64,000 nt of DNA from a virus. Below, one piece after another: positions 32,901 to 42,275 of this stretch (position 1 is the first letter of the stretch; every line of letters starts with the position of its first letter). The stretch is from positions 17,023 through 81,022 of IMG/VR virus record IMGVR_UViG_3300028920_000061, one strand, 5' to 3'. Under the pieces are notes generated by a model, which did no database searches, was not told the origin of the DNA, and saw nothing but the letters and a program-made list of their open reading frames with translations. The translations under genes were made by a program, and so were the position numbers.

Positions 32901-35900
32901 TGCTGTAGATGTAATCAGTAAGTGATGCTAATATTCCTTTATTTAAAAAATCATAAATTATGTTATTTACGATTTTTGATTTCAAATCTGACGAAACACA
33001 TTCAATTCCATGTTTACCATTGAAAATGATATTGTTTATGATCTTACAATTTGATGCGTTTACATATATACAAGAAAGGGTGCTTGCCCCACTTACTGAT
33101 ATTAAAATTCCATCTATTTCTGTGTAATCGCATGATATGTCTACCATTGGTTGTAAAGTGGTAGAACTGTAAATCATTCTTGCATACGAATCGTATACAC
33201 CATCGTGTCTTTGGGTAGAATAGCATTCATCAGTTTCATATGGGGCATACAATCTTAGATAATTATCTTCATCAGTTGTGAATCCTGAAATGACTGCAGG
33301 TTCAATATTATTTGACCCTTTGTCCATAGCAATGCTTATTTGAAGCTTTGCTTTAACAAGGTCGGTCATTGGATTGGTAGCGTCTCCGTATGGAGAAAAT
33401 TGAGCAATACTTTCGGAATCAGTTGAATCATAAACTTTTTCAACATAATTGAATGTTCGCTTGATTGATATAACCAAAACGCCCGATGCCGCTTCCGGAA
33501 TTTCACCAACATCGTTCACAACGGTCCATGATGTATCTGAAATTTTATTTTTTAGATAAGCTGTTTTAGTGCTTGGCGCAATATCATATAGAAGAGTATC
33601 TCCAATAATAACACCGCTATCGGAAATATCCGTTGAAAATGTAGCCACATTTCCTGAAATGGTTACTGTCAACCCGGTTAAAGACAGTACTTTATTGTCT
33701 GTTGATGTACCACAAGAAAAAGTTTGAACCGTCGTAGTCAAATCTTGACAGTCAGCACCAATACTGTATTCCGGTATCAATTCCGAATCTATGTCCCGAG
33801 TGGGGTTGTTACTGTCAATCGCCCCCTGATTGAGTGCTTCAAAATCATTTCTAGCCAAATGGTAATCATCGGTACCGGCAAATGATAAAGTGACACTTGT
33901 AATTGTGCCTGTTGCATCTTCACTAATACAATTTGAAATTGAGCCTCCACCGGAGTAACCTGTTGCAGACCCTTGAGCAATATCGTTATTCAATGCGGCT
34001 GTCGCCTGGGTTGTATAGGCTGTCCCATTGTCAGAAACAATAGTATTATTATTGCTGTAACCATTCTTAATATCGAGCCCAACGGTGGTGGTATCGTAAA
34101 TAATATTTGCTTTTGCATATATCACATATGCATTCGTGTCCTGCGTTACTCCATCGGTGCTATCCTTGATGATACATCGCTTTACAGATGATCCGCCGGC
34201 AGACGAAAAAGCGACACCAGTACTGCTGGCTGCTTTGATTTGCAAACCATCAATATGTATGTATTGATTTGAAACTGCAATTGCAACTGCAGCTGAAGTT
34301 TCGATTCGATATCTCGTATCAAGCCATGCGCCTGAATGCCTTTGCCTTGTATTGCATTGGGTTAGAGTATCAAAAGGGGCTTCAATGGTCATGAAATATG
34401 TGGAGCTTGTCGTCCACCCCGAAACAGTGACTGTTGATGTATCTGCTGAAGCATCGTCCTGGTAGCACTCGATTTTGATATCAGCAGTATTCGTAACAAG
34501 ATCTTTGGACCCAAACTCAGCAGAGATATCGGTGCTCAAAGCTGTATGAAGGGCGTTCGAGACGCGTTTGATATCTGTAACAGTGTTAGAAAAATTTGCG
34601 ACAGTTCCACCGGTATTGTCTACAACCCTCCAGATACTCGCTGAGCCCTTTTCTGCCAGATAAACGTCCCCTCCAGGAGTTGTTACTTTATCACCTATGC
34701 CAATTCCGCTATCGAGAGATGCGCTGAATGTAGCAATACCGCCCACAACGTCAATGTTTACTGAGCCAGATTGAAGATCTGATGAATTATGACCGACTGA
34801 AAAATATGCAGCATTCTTTGTTGGTAACGAGTACTGATCAGCCCCAATGCTCCACCCATAAGGCTCATTATAGTATGTCTCGGGCCTTGTTTCACTGTCA
34901 ATATCAATATATGCCTGAAAGAAATGATCAACATTTGCGGCATAACCTGAACTCATCAAAATCTGTTGAGCAAAAGGTATATGAAAATCCCGAACATCTC
35001 TGAATGTAACCGTTTTTAAGGCGTCGTTATTCCGATCGAGCTTCAGCGAAAGTCCGGTAGAGTCAGAAGTCCAGTTTGATTCTGAGGTTATGTAATCTGA
35101 TGTTGGCTCATCACCCTCCAAATCAATTCCGTTTTGAAGCATCAAATTGTTAAGAAGTCGTATCTGATTAATTGCGCTGGAATCTACTGATCCTCTTGCA
35201 AGATATTTGATACCGTATCCGCAATTGTAAACAGTATTGTTGAAAATGGCAAATAGATAACCACCACTATCTGTGTTGTAATTATCAATCAATATTCCAG
35301 CATTCGTATTGTCATACACCACATTACTGAGAACAGCAATTTTTGAATCCTGTCCAGTTTCAGAAATAACTTGAATCCCTGCTTCTTTAACTATGTTGGC
35401 TTCAACTCTGGAAATTGCGTTCAGCAAATAGATATCATCATCGAGTTGCATTCCAATAATTTTGAAATATCCACCTGTTGAACTTGCTTGTATTCCACTC
35501 ACATACATCAAATCATTATCCCACACCCCTGCATGACGACGGTTCGAGTTTGATTTAGAGTCAGAACCTGTCGGGGTATAAATAGTAATACCTCTTGTTT
35601 CATCGCATGTGTATCCAGTAAAAGAAGCGTAAGAATCCGATGTCGCAGTTTTTTCAACACACACAAGTTCAATCTGAATATCGCTACTAACAAGATTGGT
35701 CGGTGCACCGCTTAATATGAAAGCTGCCAAACTATTAAATTGAGGAAGGATAGATGTAATAGCTGACGGGCCTGCGACATCTGCAGGTGCCAATCCGTTT
35801 GTTGCTGTAGTCCTCCATTGGGTGGAACTTATTTTTTCAGTGAGTATGCAGCTTCCAGACGCATGAGTCAGAACGTAGCCTGCCGATACCAGTGGGTTCA

Positions 35901-37227
35901 ATTGGTCGGTGCTGAATGTCACAACCCCATTTGATATGCTGATACTGGCGGCGGTATGAACACTGCCACCTAATGTGTTTCCAATTCCATACGGAACAAC
36001 CCGAACAAACTCAAGAGCACCCATTGTCGGGGTACTGTCGACCGGGTTTCCTTCGATATCTTCGCTAATCGCGAATAGCGAATACTTTGAAAGGTCGAGG
36101 GCCGCATCCATGACGCTCGTGTTGTTGGCGTTGGTAAGCCTGAAATCACCATTGGCGGCGTCGTAGAAATCAAGCGCGGCACTTGTTACGCAGTTGGTGC
36201 CTGTTGCCGTCGCATCATCACTGGCTGAATTGTAGAATGCGGCTGGAGGGGTTACAAAACCATTTGTGGCGTTACTTGCCGCCAAACAATTGGCACAATA
36301 TGTACTGGCTCCCGCGGCGGTAAATTCGTATCCAACTGGATACCCATGAACGGTGTTCTGAATCACTTTTGAAGATGCGTTTGCGCCAATACCTTTCCCC
36401 GCACTTCCATGTACAATATTTCTAGCTACTACCACATCATCAGACGATTCAGTGACAAGTATGCCATATCCTGTAAAATCTTTTAATTTGCAATCAGAAA
36501 CAACCCCTGTACCTTGCATGTCAATTCCGTTAGTGCAGGCACCATTCTTCTGCAGGTGGAGGCCTTCAACAAGCACATTGTCGTCTGAGCATTGAAGGAG
36601 CGTCGTGACAGCGTTCGACTCGATAACAAACCCGTCAGACGAATGGGTGTGACGTTGAGACTTGTTGCATTCTTTGGCAATGCTGGTTGGCGTGTATATC
36701 TTTATGAATGACGAATTGGATGTGGTCCAGCCGGTAACGTCAATAGTATTGCTTGTGTACGATGACTTTTCGTAACACGGGAAATATACTGTATAACCAT
36801 TTGATGCAATGTTGGCGCCTATTTCAGATTTTGTGTCACTCAAGGCGTCTATGAGATTGGAATAGACCTTATCTATTCTTTCGATATTACCTGAATGGTC
36901 GTATGGGACTTCACCATTATAAGTGCTAACTTCCCATTGCCGTGTGGATATCTTCCTTGTAAGATATACATACGGTCCAACAGATTTGTGAACGATATCC
37001 CCAATTCCAATATACGGATGTGTTTGAGGGCAGGAAAAAGTAAGTACACCGTTTTCTAACGAAAAGGTAGGTAAGCTGCCGTCGGTTTCTCGCGTAACAT
37101 ATGTACTGTTTAAAACCTGATCGCCAACCGACCTGGCAATAATTGTTCCTGATGGCTTATATCCATAGGTGGAGTATGCAGCGCCCTGAATTGGATTTGC
37201 AGGGCTGTATATGCGCCCGAAGAACAT
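29902..37227 (-). CDS. Giant right-handed beta-helix tail spike with five repeated modules, 2441 aa
   Basis: Five homologous modules of about 360-410 residues begin near 1, 414, 807, 1164 and 1556. Each has (i) an entry domain, FSVG..T....SISNGVVTFS..., an IGD segment and a KIS..W.V..NG strand; (ii) a YTP/AP..N..QRH.G.WD turn; (iii) a parallel beta-helix with N-N-I-V/I-Y-N rungs (for example NNTVYNCGYGIKYLA) as in pectate lyase/NosD-type spikes; and (iv) a closing D..G.RGR..D.GA-E motif. A sixth C-terminal region (~1960-2441) ends with an acidic capping domain. Spikes of this fold often bind or cut surface polysaccharide. No catalytic site was identified. Confidence 0.75.
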   Translation of the reverse strand: MFFGRIYSPANPIQGAAYSTYGYKPSGTIIARSVGDQVLNSTYVTRETDGSLPTFSLENGVLTFSCPQTHPYIGIGDIVHKSVGPYVYLTRKISTRQWEVSTYNGEVPYDHSGNIERIDKVYSNLIDALSDTKSEIGANIASNGYTVYFPCYEKSSYTSNTIDVTGWTTSNSSFIKIYTPTSIAKECNKSQRHTHSSDGFVIESNAVTTLLQCSDDNVLVEGLHLQKNGACTNGIDMQGTGVVSDCKLKDFTGYGILVTESSDDVVVARNIVHGSAGKGIGANASSKVIQNTVHGYPVGYEFTAAGASTYCANCLAASNATNGFVTPPAAFYNSASDDATATGTNCVTSAALDFYDAANGDFRLTNANNTSVMDAALDLSKYSLFAISEDIEGNPVDSTPTMGALEFVRVVPYGIGNTLGGSVHTAASISISNGVVTFSTDQLNPLVSAGYVLTHASGSCILTEKISSTQWRTTATNGLAPADVAGPSAITSILPQFNSLAAFILSGAPTNLVSSDIQIELVCVEKTATSDSYASFTGYTCDETRGITIYTPTGSDSKSNSNRRHAGVWDNDLMYVSGIQASSTGGYFKIIGMQLDDDIYLLNAISRVEANIVKEAGIQVISETGQDSKIAVLSNVVYDNTNAGILIDNYNTDSGGYLFAIFNNTVYNCGYGIKYLARGSVDSSAINQIRLLNNLMLQNGIDLEGDEPTSDYITSESNWTSDSTGLSLKLDRNNDALKTVTFRDVRDFHIPFAQQILMSSGYAANVDHFFQAYIDIDSETRPETYYNEPYGWSIGADQYSLPTKNAAYFSVGHNSSDLQSGSVNIDVVGGIATFSASLDSGIGIGDKVTTPGGDVYLAEKGSASIWRVVDNTGGTVANFSNTVTDIKRVSNALHTALSTDISAEFGSKDLVTNTADIKIECYQDDASADTSTVTVSGWTTSSTYFMTIEAPFDTLTQCNTRQRHSGAWLDTRYRIETSAAVAIAVSNQYIHIDGLQIKAASSTGVAFSSAGGSSVKRCIIKDSTDGVTQDTNAYVIYAKANIIYDTTTVGLDIKNGYSNNNTIVSDNGTAYTTQATAALNNDIAQGSATGYSGGGSISNCISEDATGTITSVTLSFAGTDDYHLARNDFEALNQGAIDSNNPTRDIDSELIPEYSIGADCQDLTTTVQTFSCGTSTDNKVLSLTGLTVTISGNVATFSTDISDSGVIIGDTLLYDIAPSTKTAYLKNKISDTSWTVVNDVGEIPEAASGVLVISIKRTFNYVEKVYDSTDSESIAQFSPYGDATNPMTDLVKAKLQISIAMDKGSNNIEPAVISGFTTDEDNYLRLYAPYETDECYSTQRHDGVYDSYARMIYSSTTLQPMVDISCDYTEIDGILISVSGASTLSCIYVNASNCKIINNIIFNGKHGIECVSSDLKSKIVNNIIYDFLNKGILASLTDYIYSNTIDDCDVGIYSTVLCNLTNNIVQNCPSGCYGGVPNTRYCMAEDASTGGGTGDLDSTTAEFEDVPNRNYNLTKDSPRGVGTQLNGDTTYPFDTDAVGNARGRFWDMGALEYQAKKVFFSVGDITQNYHTASAAKATVIGSIITFGTPQTNDKIASGDVVITGVSTVIGYLGEKIDSLNWYISDENGDDAVSGEHLITIIKRKFSNLPSAFSGGIETIVGSDLTSAEVQVNIVVSDDSVGLVSSACTISGYTCDVDYFIRIFSPIDITKHCNVPHRHKGNPSSGSEVLLNDLGYAINVNNARYIEISGIILENSNANGGGIYIQYSKGFLIDSNIIHECGAKAIHCDCDDGMVNGIIYVIVNNILSRCIGGISMEGGYTNYVWVMNNTIVNCYYGIYQIKSSGLSTIVQMYNNICQDNVAGDFIEDHPENTGKFLLLYNISRDVTAGTNNGNINKQYIKFIDRLTEDYTPDLDVDSVAINSAYDLRETSPYYFFEDCRGVDREEEQWDRGAIEQSQLIGTGSLQIGPVSISNQFGIATDEFPTQTLYLRDNFYDSVSTIYQFHTITTLNAYLATNTIDNILIYVEANKTFEGMFEFDNREDRTVKVMTDPNEAAEGPASIRYNSDGLFDDDSKQGSLTFENIKIYSVDSSGNYSLNESHSALTSKIILINCIVQVNNDTLVNSDTNIEIVNSIVLYFNDGSLSTMYLAKTTLTGHKNYNSIFICDESSTLTFKTCTGSLDDYMYNGLTYNIGSGDFDIGITSSRVVNPQENEDPEFTEIESFSAPSTVMTQSNLKPLLTSIVANTGNDSAVTLYSMTTDIEGSDRQFRGGFIDIGPYELAIHIFDLESSDVRSVDQIRIDLDRENKRLICLKNDTVYEDLYARFQYNQDELEEFIREQKIAIQLKAEPSILLKTDKVRKVVEEFTAYYDAESMTIIATKINSESPFILGRMLDDDRYSLYFNEQENKLQLLLNEAVTLCISGAKNPIKNVKFGGGPIFNL

Positions 37228-37239
37228 TGACAGCCTTCC

Positions 37240-37782
37240 TTATATCGCTTCAATTGGGCCACGGTGAGTAACCTTTGTGGCATCAGTGGCTGCTGTAGTA
37301 CCAGTCGAACCTTCGTATATTTCAGCACGAAATTTGGCCACAGCCCATGTCGTGTCTTCATACCATGTGATATATGAGGGTGTTCCAAAACTGTATTTGA
37401 ACGGGAGTCTCATCAGTGTCTCTTCGAACGAATTGTTATCTACACCGAATTCAGTAAGATAGAAATCTCTCATATTAGCTGTTCCACCAGAATGTTCTGA
37501 TATTTTGGCGACATATTTATGCCTGTCCGTCAATGCTGAAGAAATACTTGAAACGGGTATGGACCAGAAACCAGATGCAGAATTGTATGTCATTGTGACA
37601 GACGAAACGGTAGCAACAGCGCTTCCAGCAGTAACATCGTAAAAATCAATATCAATTGTTATTGGGGAAACGGCAACTGTAAGCGCGGTCTGAGTTGTAT
37701 CATCAATAACATCTGCACCAATAACAACCAGGGAAGTGTCAGGGTTTGCTCCGGCAATTGAAATAGTCTGTGGGTATTTCAT
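37240..37782 (-). CDS. Tail-fibre-associated beta protein, 180 aa
   Basis: Small beta-sandwich-like protein (TISIAGANPDTSLVVIGADVIDDTTQTALTV). Thr/Ala/Ser-rich, no catalytic motif. Lies 12 bases upstream of the spike gene, a position often held by adaptor or chaperone proteins for spikes. Unknown. Confidence 0.55.
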   Translation of the reverse strand: MKYPQTISIAGANPDTSLVVIGADVIDDTTQTALTVAVSPITIDIDFYDVTAGSAVATVSSVTMTYNSASGFWSIPVSSISSALTDRHKYVAKISEHSGGTANMRDFYLTEFGVDNNSFEETLMRLPFKYSFGTPSYITWYEDTTWAVAKFRAEIYEGSTGTTAATDATKVTHRGPIEAI

Positions 37783-37792
37783 AATTTTTCCT

Positions 37793-39166
37793 TTATGTAT
37801 CCATGACGTGAATTCTTCCCGTCATAAACATGCTCCATTCACTTGTTGACAAACCATTGTATATAAAGGCTATTCCATCAGCTTTAGCAATCACACTGAC
37901 CGGCCCTTCAGGAGTATTATCAAAATCAAAAAATGTTCCAGAGGCATATTGACTGCTATTAATTGCTGTGGATTTTGGCGTGATAGTATATGCGCTATCA
38001 TAACGTCGTGAAATCACCTCATCCGCCGGCCATGTACCCTCTCCAGAAATATTAAAGGCAGAATCTAAACGATGCAAATATATTGTAGAACCAACTCTTA
38101 CTTTTATGAATAAATCAAAAGCCATTAATGCATCTGAAGCCGGTATAGAAATTCCAACATTTGCATATTCAAAAAACCATGCTGCGCTTAAAACTGGCGT
38201 TATTGCAGCAGAACCTGTTTTTTTCAAGGATGCGAAAACATCATGAGATGACATATCGTCAGAATCCCAACCTGTTAATGAGTATACAGGGGTTTGATGT
38301 TTTACTGAAACATATACCGTTCCAAGATTATTAGCCAATACTTGGGTCCAATTAGTTGTTGCTTCAGCAATAGATACGCTTCCACCGGAAGGTTGAAACC
38401 TGACTGATGGTCCTATAAAATTTCCAGCTTGCGCTTGAACATCACCCACTGTTGCTATAATATCACCAGAAGAAGATGTTATAGCACCGCCGGCATCTAT
38501 ATCACCGCTTGCATCAACTTCGTCAGTTGTGACAGTGTTGGCAATTATTTCATCACAATTTTCGATATCCTGACCGCTCATATCAAGAGATCCGCCCCAT
38601 CCAGAAAGTATGGTCAACCCTCGAAATGATGGGGAAGAATTGATTCCAACATTTTGTAAATTAGCAACATAGTCCCATTCTGCTTGCGTAATCGAAGAGG
38701 CAATGCCGGTCATATTTACAAGGTTTTCTGCCGTGCCATAACTTATTTCAGAAAGCTTTTCCCATGTTCTCCAGGGGTTCGCCGGCCACGCAGGGTTACA
38801 GTTATCATAGAATTTTATGAACTGGTCACATAATGGACCAAGAACAAACGCTCTTGCAGTGTCGCTCGATGTAAGAGTGGCGTCACCCGTCATTAAAGCC
38901 TGTTCTATGAAGGATGTTTTATACTTGAATTCATAACGAGCGCCGGCGGTTGCAACTGAAGTGCCACCAAAAACAAATGTCCGTGAACCCGATGGGTTGA
39001 AATATGAATTACCAAGATCCGTTATGAGAATATTCGTTCCAACATAAATACGTGACGTTGTAATAGAATAGATTAAATCTATACTGTTAGAGGACGCTGA
39101 ACTATTCAGAATCTTCTTAGCTGAAATAGAATGATCAAGAGTTTCGGTTGGAACAAAGCTTTCCAT
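37793..39166 (-). CDS. Tail fibre protein, 457 aa
   Basis: The central part (about 185-265) has short repeats in which D, S and G alternate (SGWGGSLDMSGQDIENCDEI, DASGDIDAGGAITSSSGDI), a pattern of trimeric beta-prism/triple-helix fibre shafts. The C-terminal ~190 residues are a globular beta domain with aromatic residues. N-terminal region beta-rich. Probably a trimeric fibre. Confidence 0.6.
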   Translation of the reverse strand: MESFVPTETLDHSISAKKILNSSASSNSIDLIYSITTSRIYVGTNILITDLGNSYFNPSGSRTFVFGGTSVATAGARYEFKYKTSFIEQALMTGDATLTSSDTARAFVLGPLCDQFIKFYDNCNPAWPANPWRTWEKLSEISYGTAENLVNMTGIASSITQAEWDYVANLQNVGINSSPSFRGLTILSGWGGSLDMSGQDIENCDEIIANTVTTDEVDASGDIDAGGAITSSSGDIIATVGDVQAQAGNFIGPSVRFQPSGGSVSIAEATTNWTQVLANNLGTVYVSVKHQTPVYSLTGWDSDDMSSHDVFASLKKTGSAAITPVLSAAWFFEYANVGISIPASDALMAFDLFIKVRVGSTIYLHRLDSAFNISGEGTWPADEVISRRYDSAYTITPKSTAINSSQYASGTFFDFDNTPEGPVSVIAKADGIAFIYNGLSTSEWSMFMTGRIHVMDT

Positions 39167-39167
39167 A

Positions 39168-39554
39168 TTATGACCCCGTAGGAAATGCGAATTTGAGCTG
39201 AGAAATAATCACGATTTGATTTGCCTGCCATTCCACTTCGTTGAATTCTATATCGCTTCCTGAATTAATTAAACCTACTGTTCCGGACACGATAATTGCG
39301 GGTGTTGAATCGTAAATATTGAATTTACTGACAGTTCCGGTAGAACTTACAATTCCACGTATTATTCTTGAATCAGAGGAATCCTGAAAATAAAATTCGT
39401 TCGGAAAGCTGCCATCTGCTTCAATATCATCAAATGCTACATTACAAAGAGCCGTGCCATTAGATGTGGTGAAATAGACACGCTTATCTCCAGCGACTAT
39501 CTCATCGTGGAGCACATCAAACATATCTGCAATAATGGCAAGAGTCAGATTCAT
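39168..39554 (-). CDS. Small tail structural protein, 128 aa
   Basis: The start is taken at 39554 (AGAGG upstream); the open frame back to 39671 lies inside the neighbour. N-terminal amphipathic helix (LTLAIIADMFDVLHDEI) followed by a beta barrel-like series (KRVYFTTSNGTALCNVAF..GIVSSTGTVSKFNI..). This layout is common among small virion proteins that bind fibres in tandem arrays. Function inferred from layout only. Confidence 0.55.
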   Translation of the reverse strand: MNLTLAIIADMFDVLHDEIVAGDKRVYFTTSNGTALCNVAFDDIEADGSFPNEFYFQDSSDSRIIRGIVSSTGTVSKFNIYDSTPAIIVSGTVGLINSGSDIEFNEVEWQANQIVIISQLKFAFPTGS

Positions 39555-39582
39555 ATGTACCTCTATTATACAATATAATTGG

Positions 39583-42273
39583 TCACAGGACAATATACCC
39601 AGATGGGAAATATTGTCCAAATTTTGCCGATGAATCAGCAAAGACCAGCTCCACAATGTCAGTATCCACATTGATACCGGGCGACCGTCTAAAATTCATG
39701 TATTGGTTCCAGTGTGGAAACAGGCCGCCATTCAAAACTGACGCATTTCTACAAATAATTTGATATTGCTGCAATGTATCCCCGGCGTCATAAATAGTGT
39801 CCATGGGAGAATCCATATAAGCTCGATAAAGCCGGTCGCTTTCCATCATATACAGATACAGGAACTTATGCGTCGGCCAGCACATATGGGCAAACCCAAG
39901 AGTCAAGCTTTCATTAAGACATGTGCCAGTCGGAGGCTCGCTCAAATACGTTGTTTCAACATAATCGTTATACAATGGGTCTGTCGCTTCGTCAGGAGCG
40001 TACAGCGTTATTCTGACAACATTAGCAAACCCAAGCGGATGAGTTGCGGCGTTCGTCGCATGATACAGGCCATTATAGTTTATATCATTGCTTTCAGTAC
40101 CGTGAATTATTAATTCAGGATATTTCCCATAAAGACCGTAGACAGTGTCAATAATATGCTGGACCGGCTTGTAACCTTCGGGAATGTACACGTCAATATA
40201 CGGCGCCGAACTGCCTGAATTCGCATAAATATTTTTTATCGGGAATCGGTTGTTCAATCTCAAATACAGATGGTCACCATACGACAGCTCATCAAAATCT
40301 CCCGAAAGCTGAATCTTACCCGACGTTCTTGGGTTGATAACGTTTTCAATGGAAAACCCTTTACCCGAATCATTAATCATGGTGCAATGATTCTGAATAA
40401 ACGGATGAAGCTCTTCATCATCTTTAATTTCAAGAGTCACTATCGGATTTGAAACATCAATAATCTTGTACCCGTAGGATTCGAAGAGCCCGACAGTCTT
40501 ACACTTTTCAGGAGAGACCGGGAGCCCGTAGTAGACATTGAGCGCTTTTTGATATTCAGATATCGTACTCGAATCTCTCATAGAGGAGAGAAGCGTGTTG
40601 AGAGCAGCTTTTCCTGGGATATTTTTGTATTCGTACTGAGCCCACTGGTTGATACCAACCATGCCACCATGCTGGTCAAACAGGTAACGTTCAATGATAG
40701 GTGTTTTCTTGCTATACAGATAAGAATCAATTTCGACACTATCGTTAACAAATATATCTCTATTAAATTCAAGGACATACGAGTTTATGACAAAATCAGT
40801 CTCTTTATCAAATTGCGTTCCTGGTATCTCAATCCCGGTTGTCAGATATGGAATATCCAGAACCTCGTTGTTGATATCATAGGACTTCCCGGTCGTGAGA
40901 TATATCGAGAACGTCTCAACGCCAAGATAGTTCAGACTTCCTTCAACTTCAATCATATATTTGAACTTGGCACGACTTTCTGCCCAATAACCCTGACTAT
41001 CTGTACCAACAGTTCCGGTACTGTCAGACCATCCGGGGTACCACTTCCATACCTTCGCCGTGTCAGGATAATAGCGCCCTTCGCCGGTTTGAGCATTCAC
41101 ATAGCTGTCAAGATCCTCGAAATCCTCATTGGCGACTTCAGGACAGTCTGTTTTCAATGTCGATGGGTCGCTTGGGTCAACTGGGTCTGAAATGTCTGAC
41201 AAGGTAGCCCACGGTGTCCCCGTAGCAACCGCGGCAAGAACATCTGCTATCTGTGTCAAGCTCGTATTATCAAACGTAATATCAAGAGATGTTGCCGTCC
41301 ATGCAACCGCTGTCGGGCCGCCAGCAGATCCTGTAATCGTAATTTTGTATTGCGACACATCGGTTGTATCAACAGACTCAATTCTGAGAGCTCCCTGGGA
41401 ACTTGTCCCACTTATTATAGCCCAAGCCTCACGGTCATATGCTTCAGAAGAAGCATAGAAATCAGTAACAGGAAACCATTTTGTATCAAGAGAAGTGTCT
41501 TTTGGAGTGATTACAACATAGCATTCACTGACAATCTTGCCACCGCTCCGGTATCCAAGGTATCGAATCTGTTCATAATCATTGCCACGCACTTCAATCA
41601 AGTCATTATATATTGGACTAAGGTCAGAGTCATATGTTGGCTCTATGAGAACTGTCCCAATAGGATTGATAATTGATTTTGGGGACTTGAGTGTCGGGTC
41701 AAGAAATACTGGCCTTGAATATAATGGCCCTACCTGAAGGTCATAATAATCTTCAAATGGGCAAACGCCAGGCTCCTCAGGATTGACCGCAGCCAGGAAG
41801 CGCAGCCCTTTCTTAACAAGCGATCCGCCGGCTATGACAAGTCCAAACCAGAAATTTTCAGTCATGTCTCTGGAATCATCTTCAAGGAAATTCCAGAATG
41901 TGCTGAGATAGTCCCAGAATTGAACTCGTTCAAAATCATCTTCAGTACATGCTTCTGGAGCATCTATTGATTCATATTCGCTTCCAGGGAGTGTCGTGTA
42001 AAAATAGAAGAACCCTATTCCGTCACGAAGAGTATTGTAAATTCCATAGTTATAATTATTCGCAAGCCATGTTGATACCCCAGACCCAGAATTAACAAAT
42101 CCGAATATGGCATAAATGAAATCAATCTCATTGAAATCTGCGGCATCGAAGTAGTCCGGAAGCAAATCTGTCGGATCTGTTGAATCAAATGTACAGTCAG
42201 TTATAATAGTAGATGTCAAATCGGAACTTGGCCGATTTGTTTCTACATGCGTCCAGTTAACTGTACCTGCCAT
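39583..42273 (-). CDS. Large tail structural protein, 896 aa
   Basis: The N-terminal ~90 residues (VNWTHVETN..., ITDCTFDS, then FGFVNSGSGVSTWLAN) closely parallel an internal part of the next upstream gene product (TLTWDHCETN..KTDCTFSN..EITNSGNGSVFWIANG), so the two genes share a duplicated segment. The rest is beta-rich with KYMIEVEGSLNYLGVETFSIYL and a C-terminal globular part. Likely a baseplate-proximal fibre or adhesin. No enzymatic motif found. Confidence 0.55.
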   Translation of the reverse strand: MAGTVNWTHVETNRPSSDLTSTIITDCTFDSTDPTDLLPDYFDAADFNEIDFIYAIFGFVNSGSGVSTWLANNYNYGIYNTLRDGIGFFYFYTTLPGSEYESIDAPEACTEDDFERVQFWDYLSTFWNFLEDDSRDMTENFWFGLVIAGGSLVKKGLRFLAAVNPEEPGVCPFEDYYDLQVGPLYSRPVFLDPTLKSPKSIINPIGTVLIEPTYDSDLSPIYNDLIEVRGNDYEQIRYLGYRSGGKIVSECYVVITPKDTSLDTKWFPVTDFYASSEAYDREAWAIISGTSSQGALRIESVDTTDVSQYKITITGSAGGPTAVAWTATSLDITFDNTSLTQIADVLAAVATGTPWATLSDISDPVDPSDPSTLKTDCPEVANEDFEDLDSYVNAQTGEGRYYPDTAKVWKWYPGWSDSTGTVGTDSQGYWAESRAKFKYMIEVEGSLNYLGVETFSIYLTTGKSYDINNEVLDIPYLTTGIEIPGTQFDKETDFVINSYVLEFNRDIFVNDSVEIDSYLYSKKTPIIERYLFDQHGGMVGINQWAQYEYKNIPGKAALNTLLSSMRDSSTISEYQKALNVYYGLPVSPEKCKTVGLFESYGYKIIDVSNPIVTLEIKDDEELHPFIQNHCTMINDSGKGFSIENVINPRTSGKIQLSGDFDELSYGDHLYLRLNNRFPIKNIYANSGSSAPYIDVYIPEGYKPVQHIIDTVYGLYGKYPELIIHGTESNDINYNGLYHATNAATHPLGFANVVRITLYAPDEATDPLYNDYVETTYLSEPPTGTCLNESLTLGFAHMCWPTHKFLYLYMMESDRLYRAYMDSPMDTIYDAGDTLQQYQIICRNASVLNGGLFPHWNQYMNFRRSPGINVDTDIVELVFADSSAKFGQYFPSGYIVL

Positions 42274-42275
42274 AA

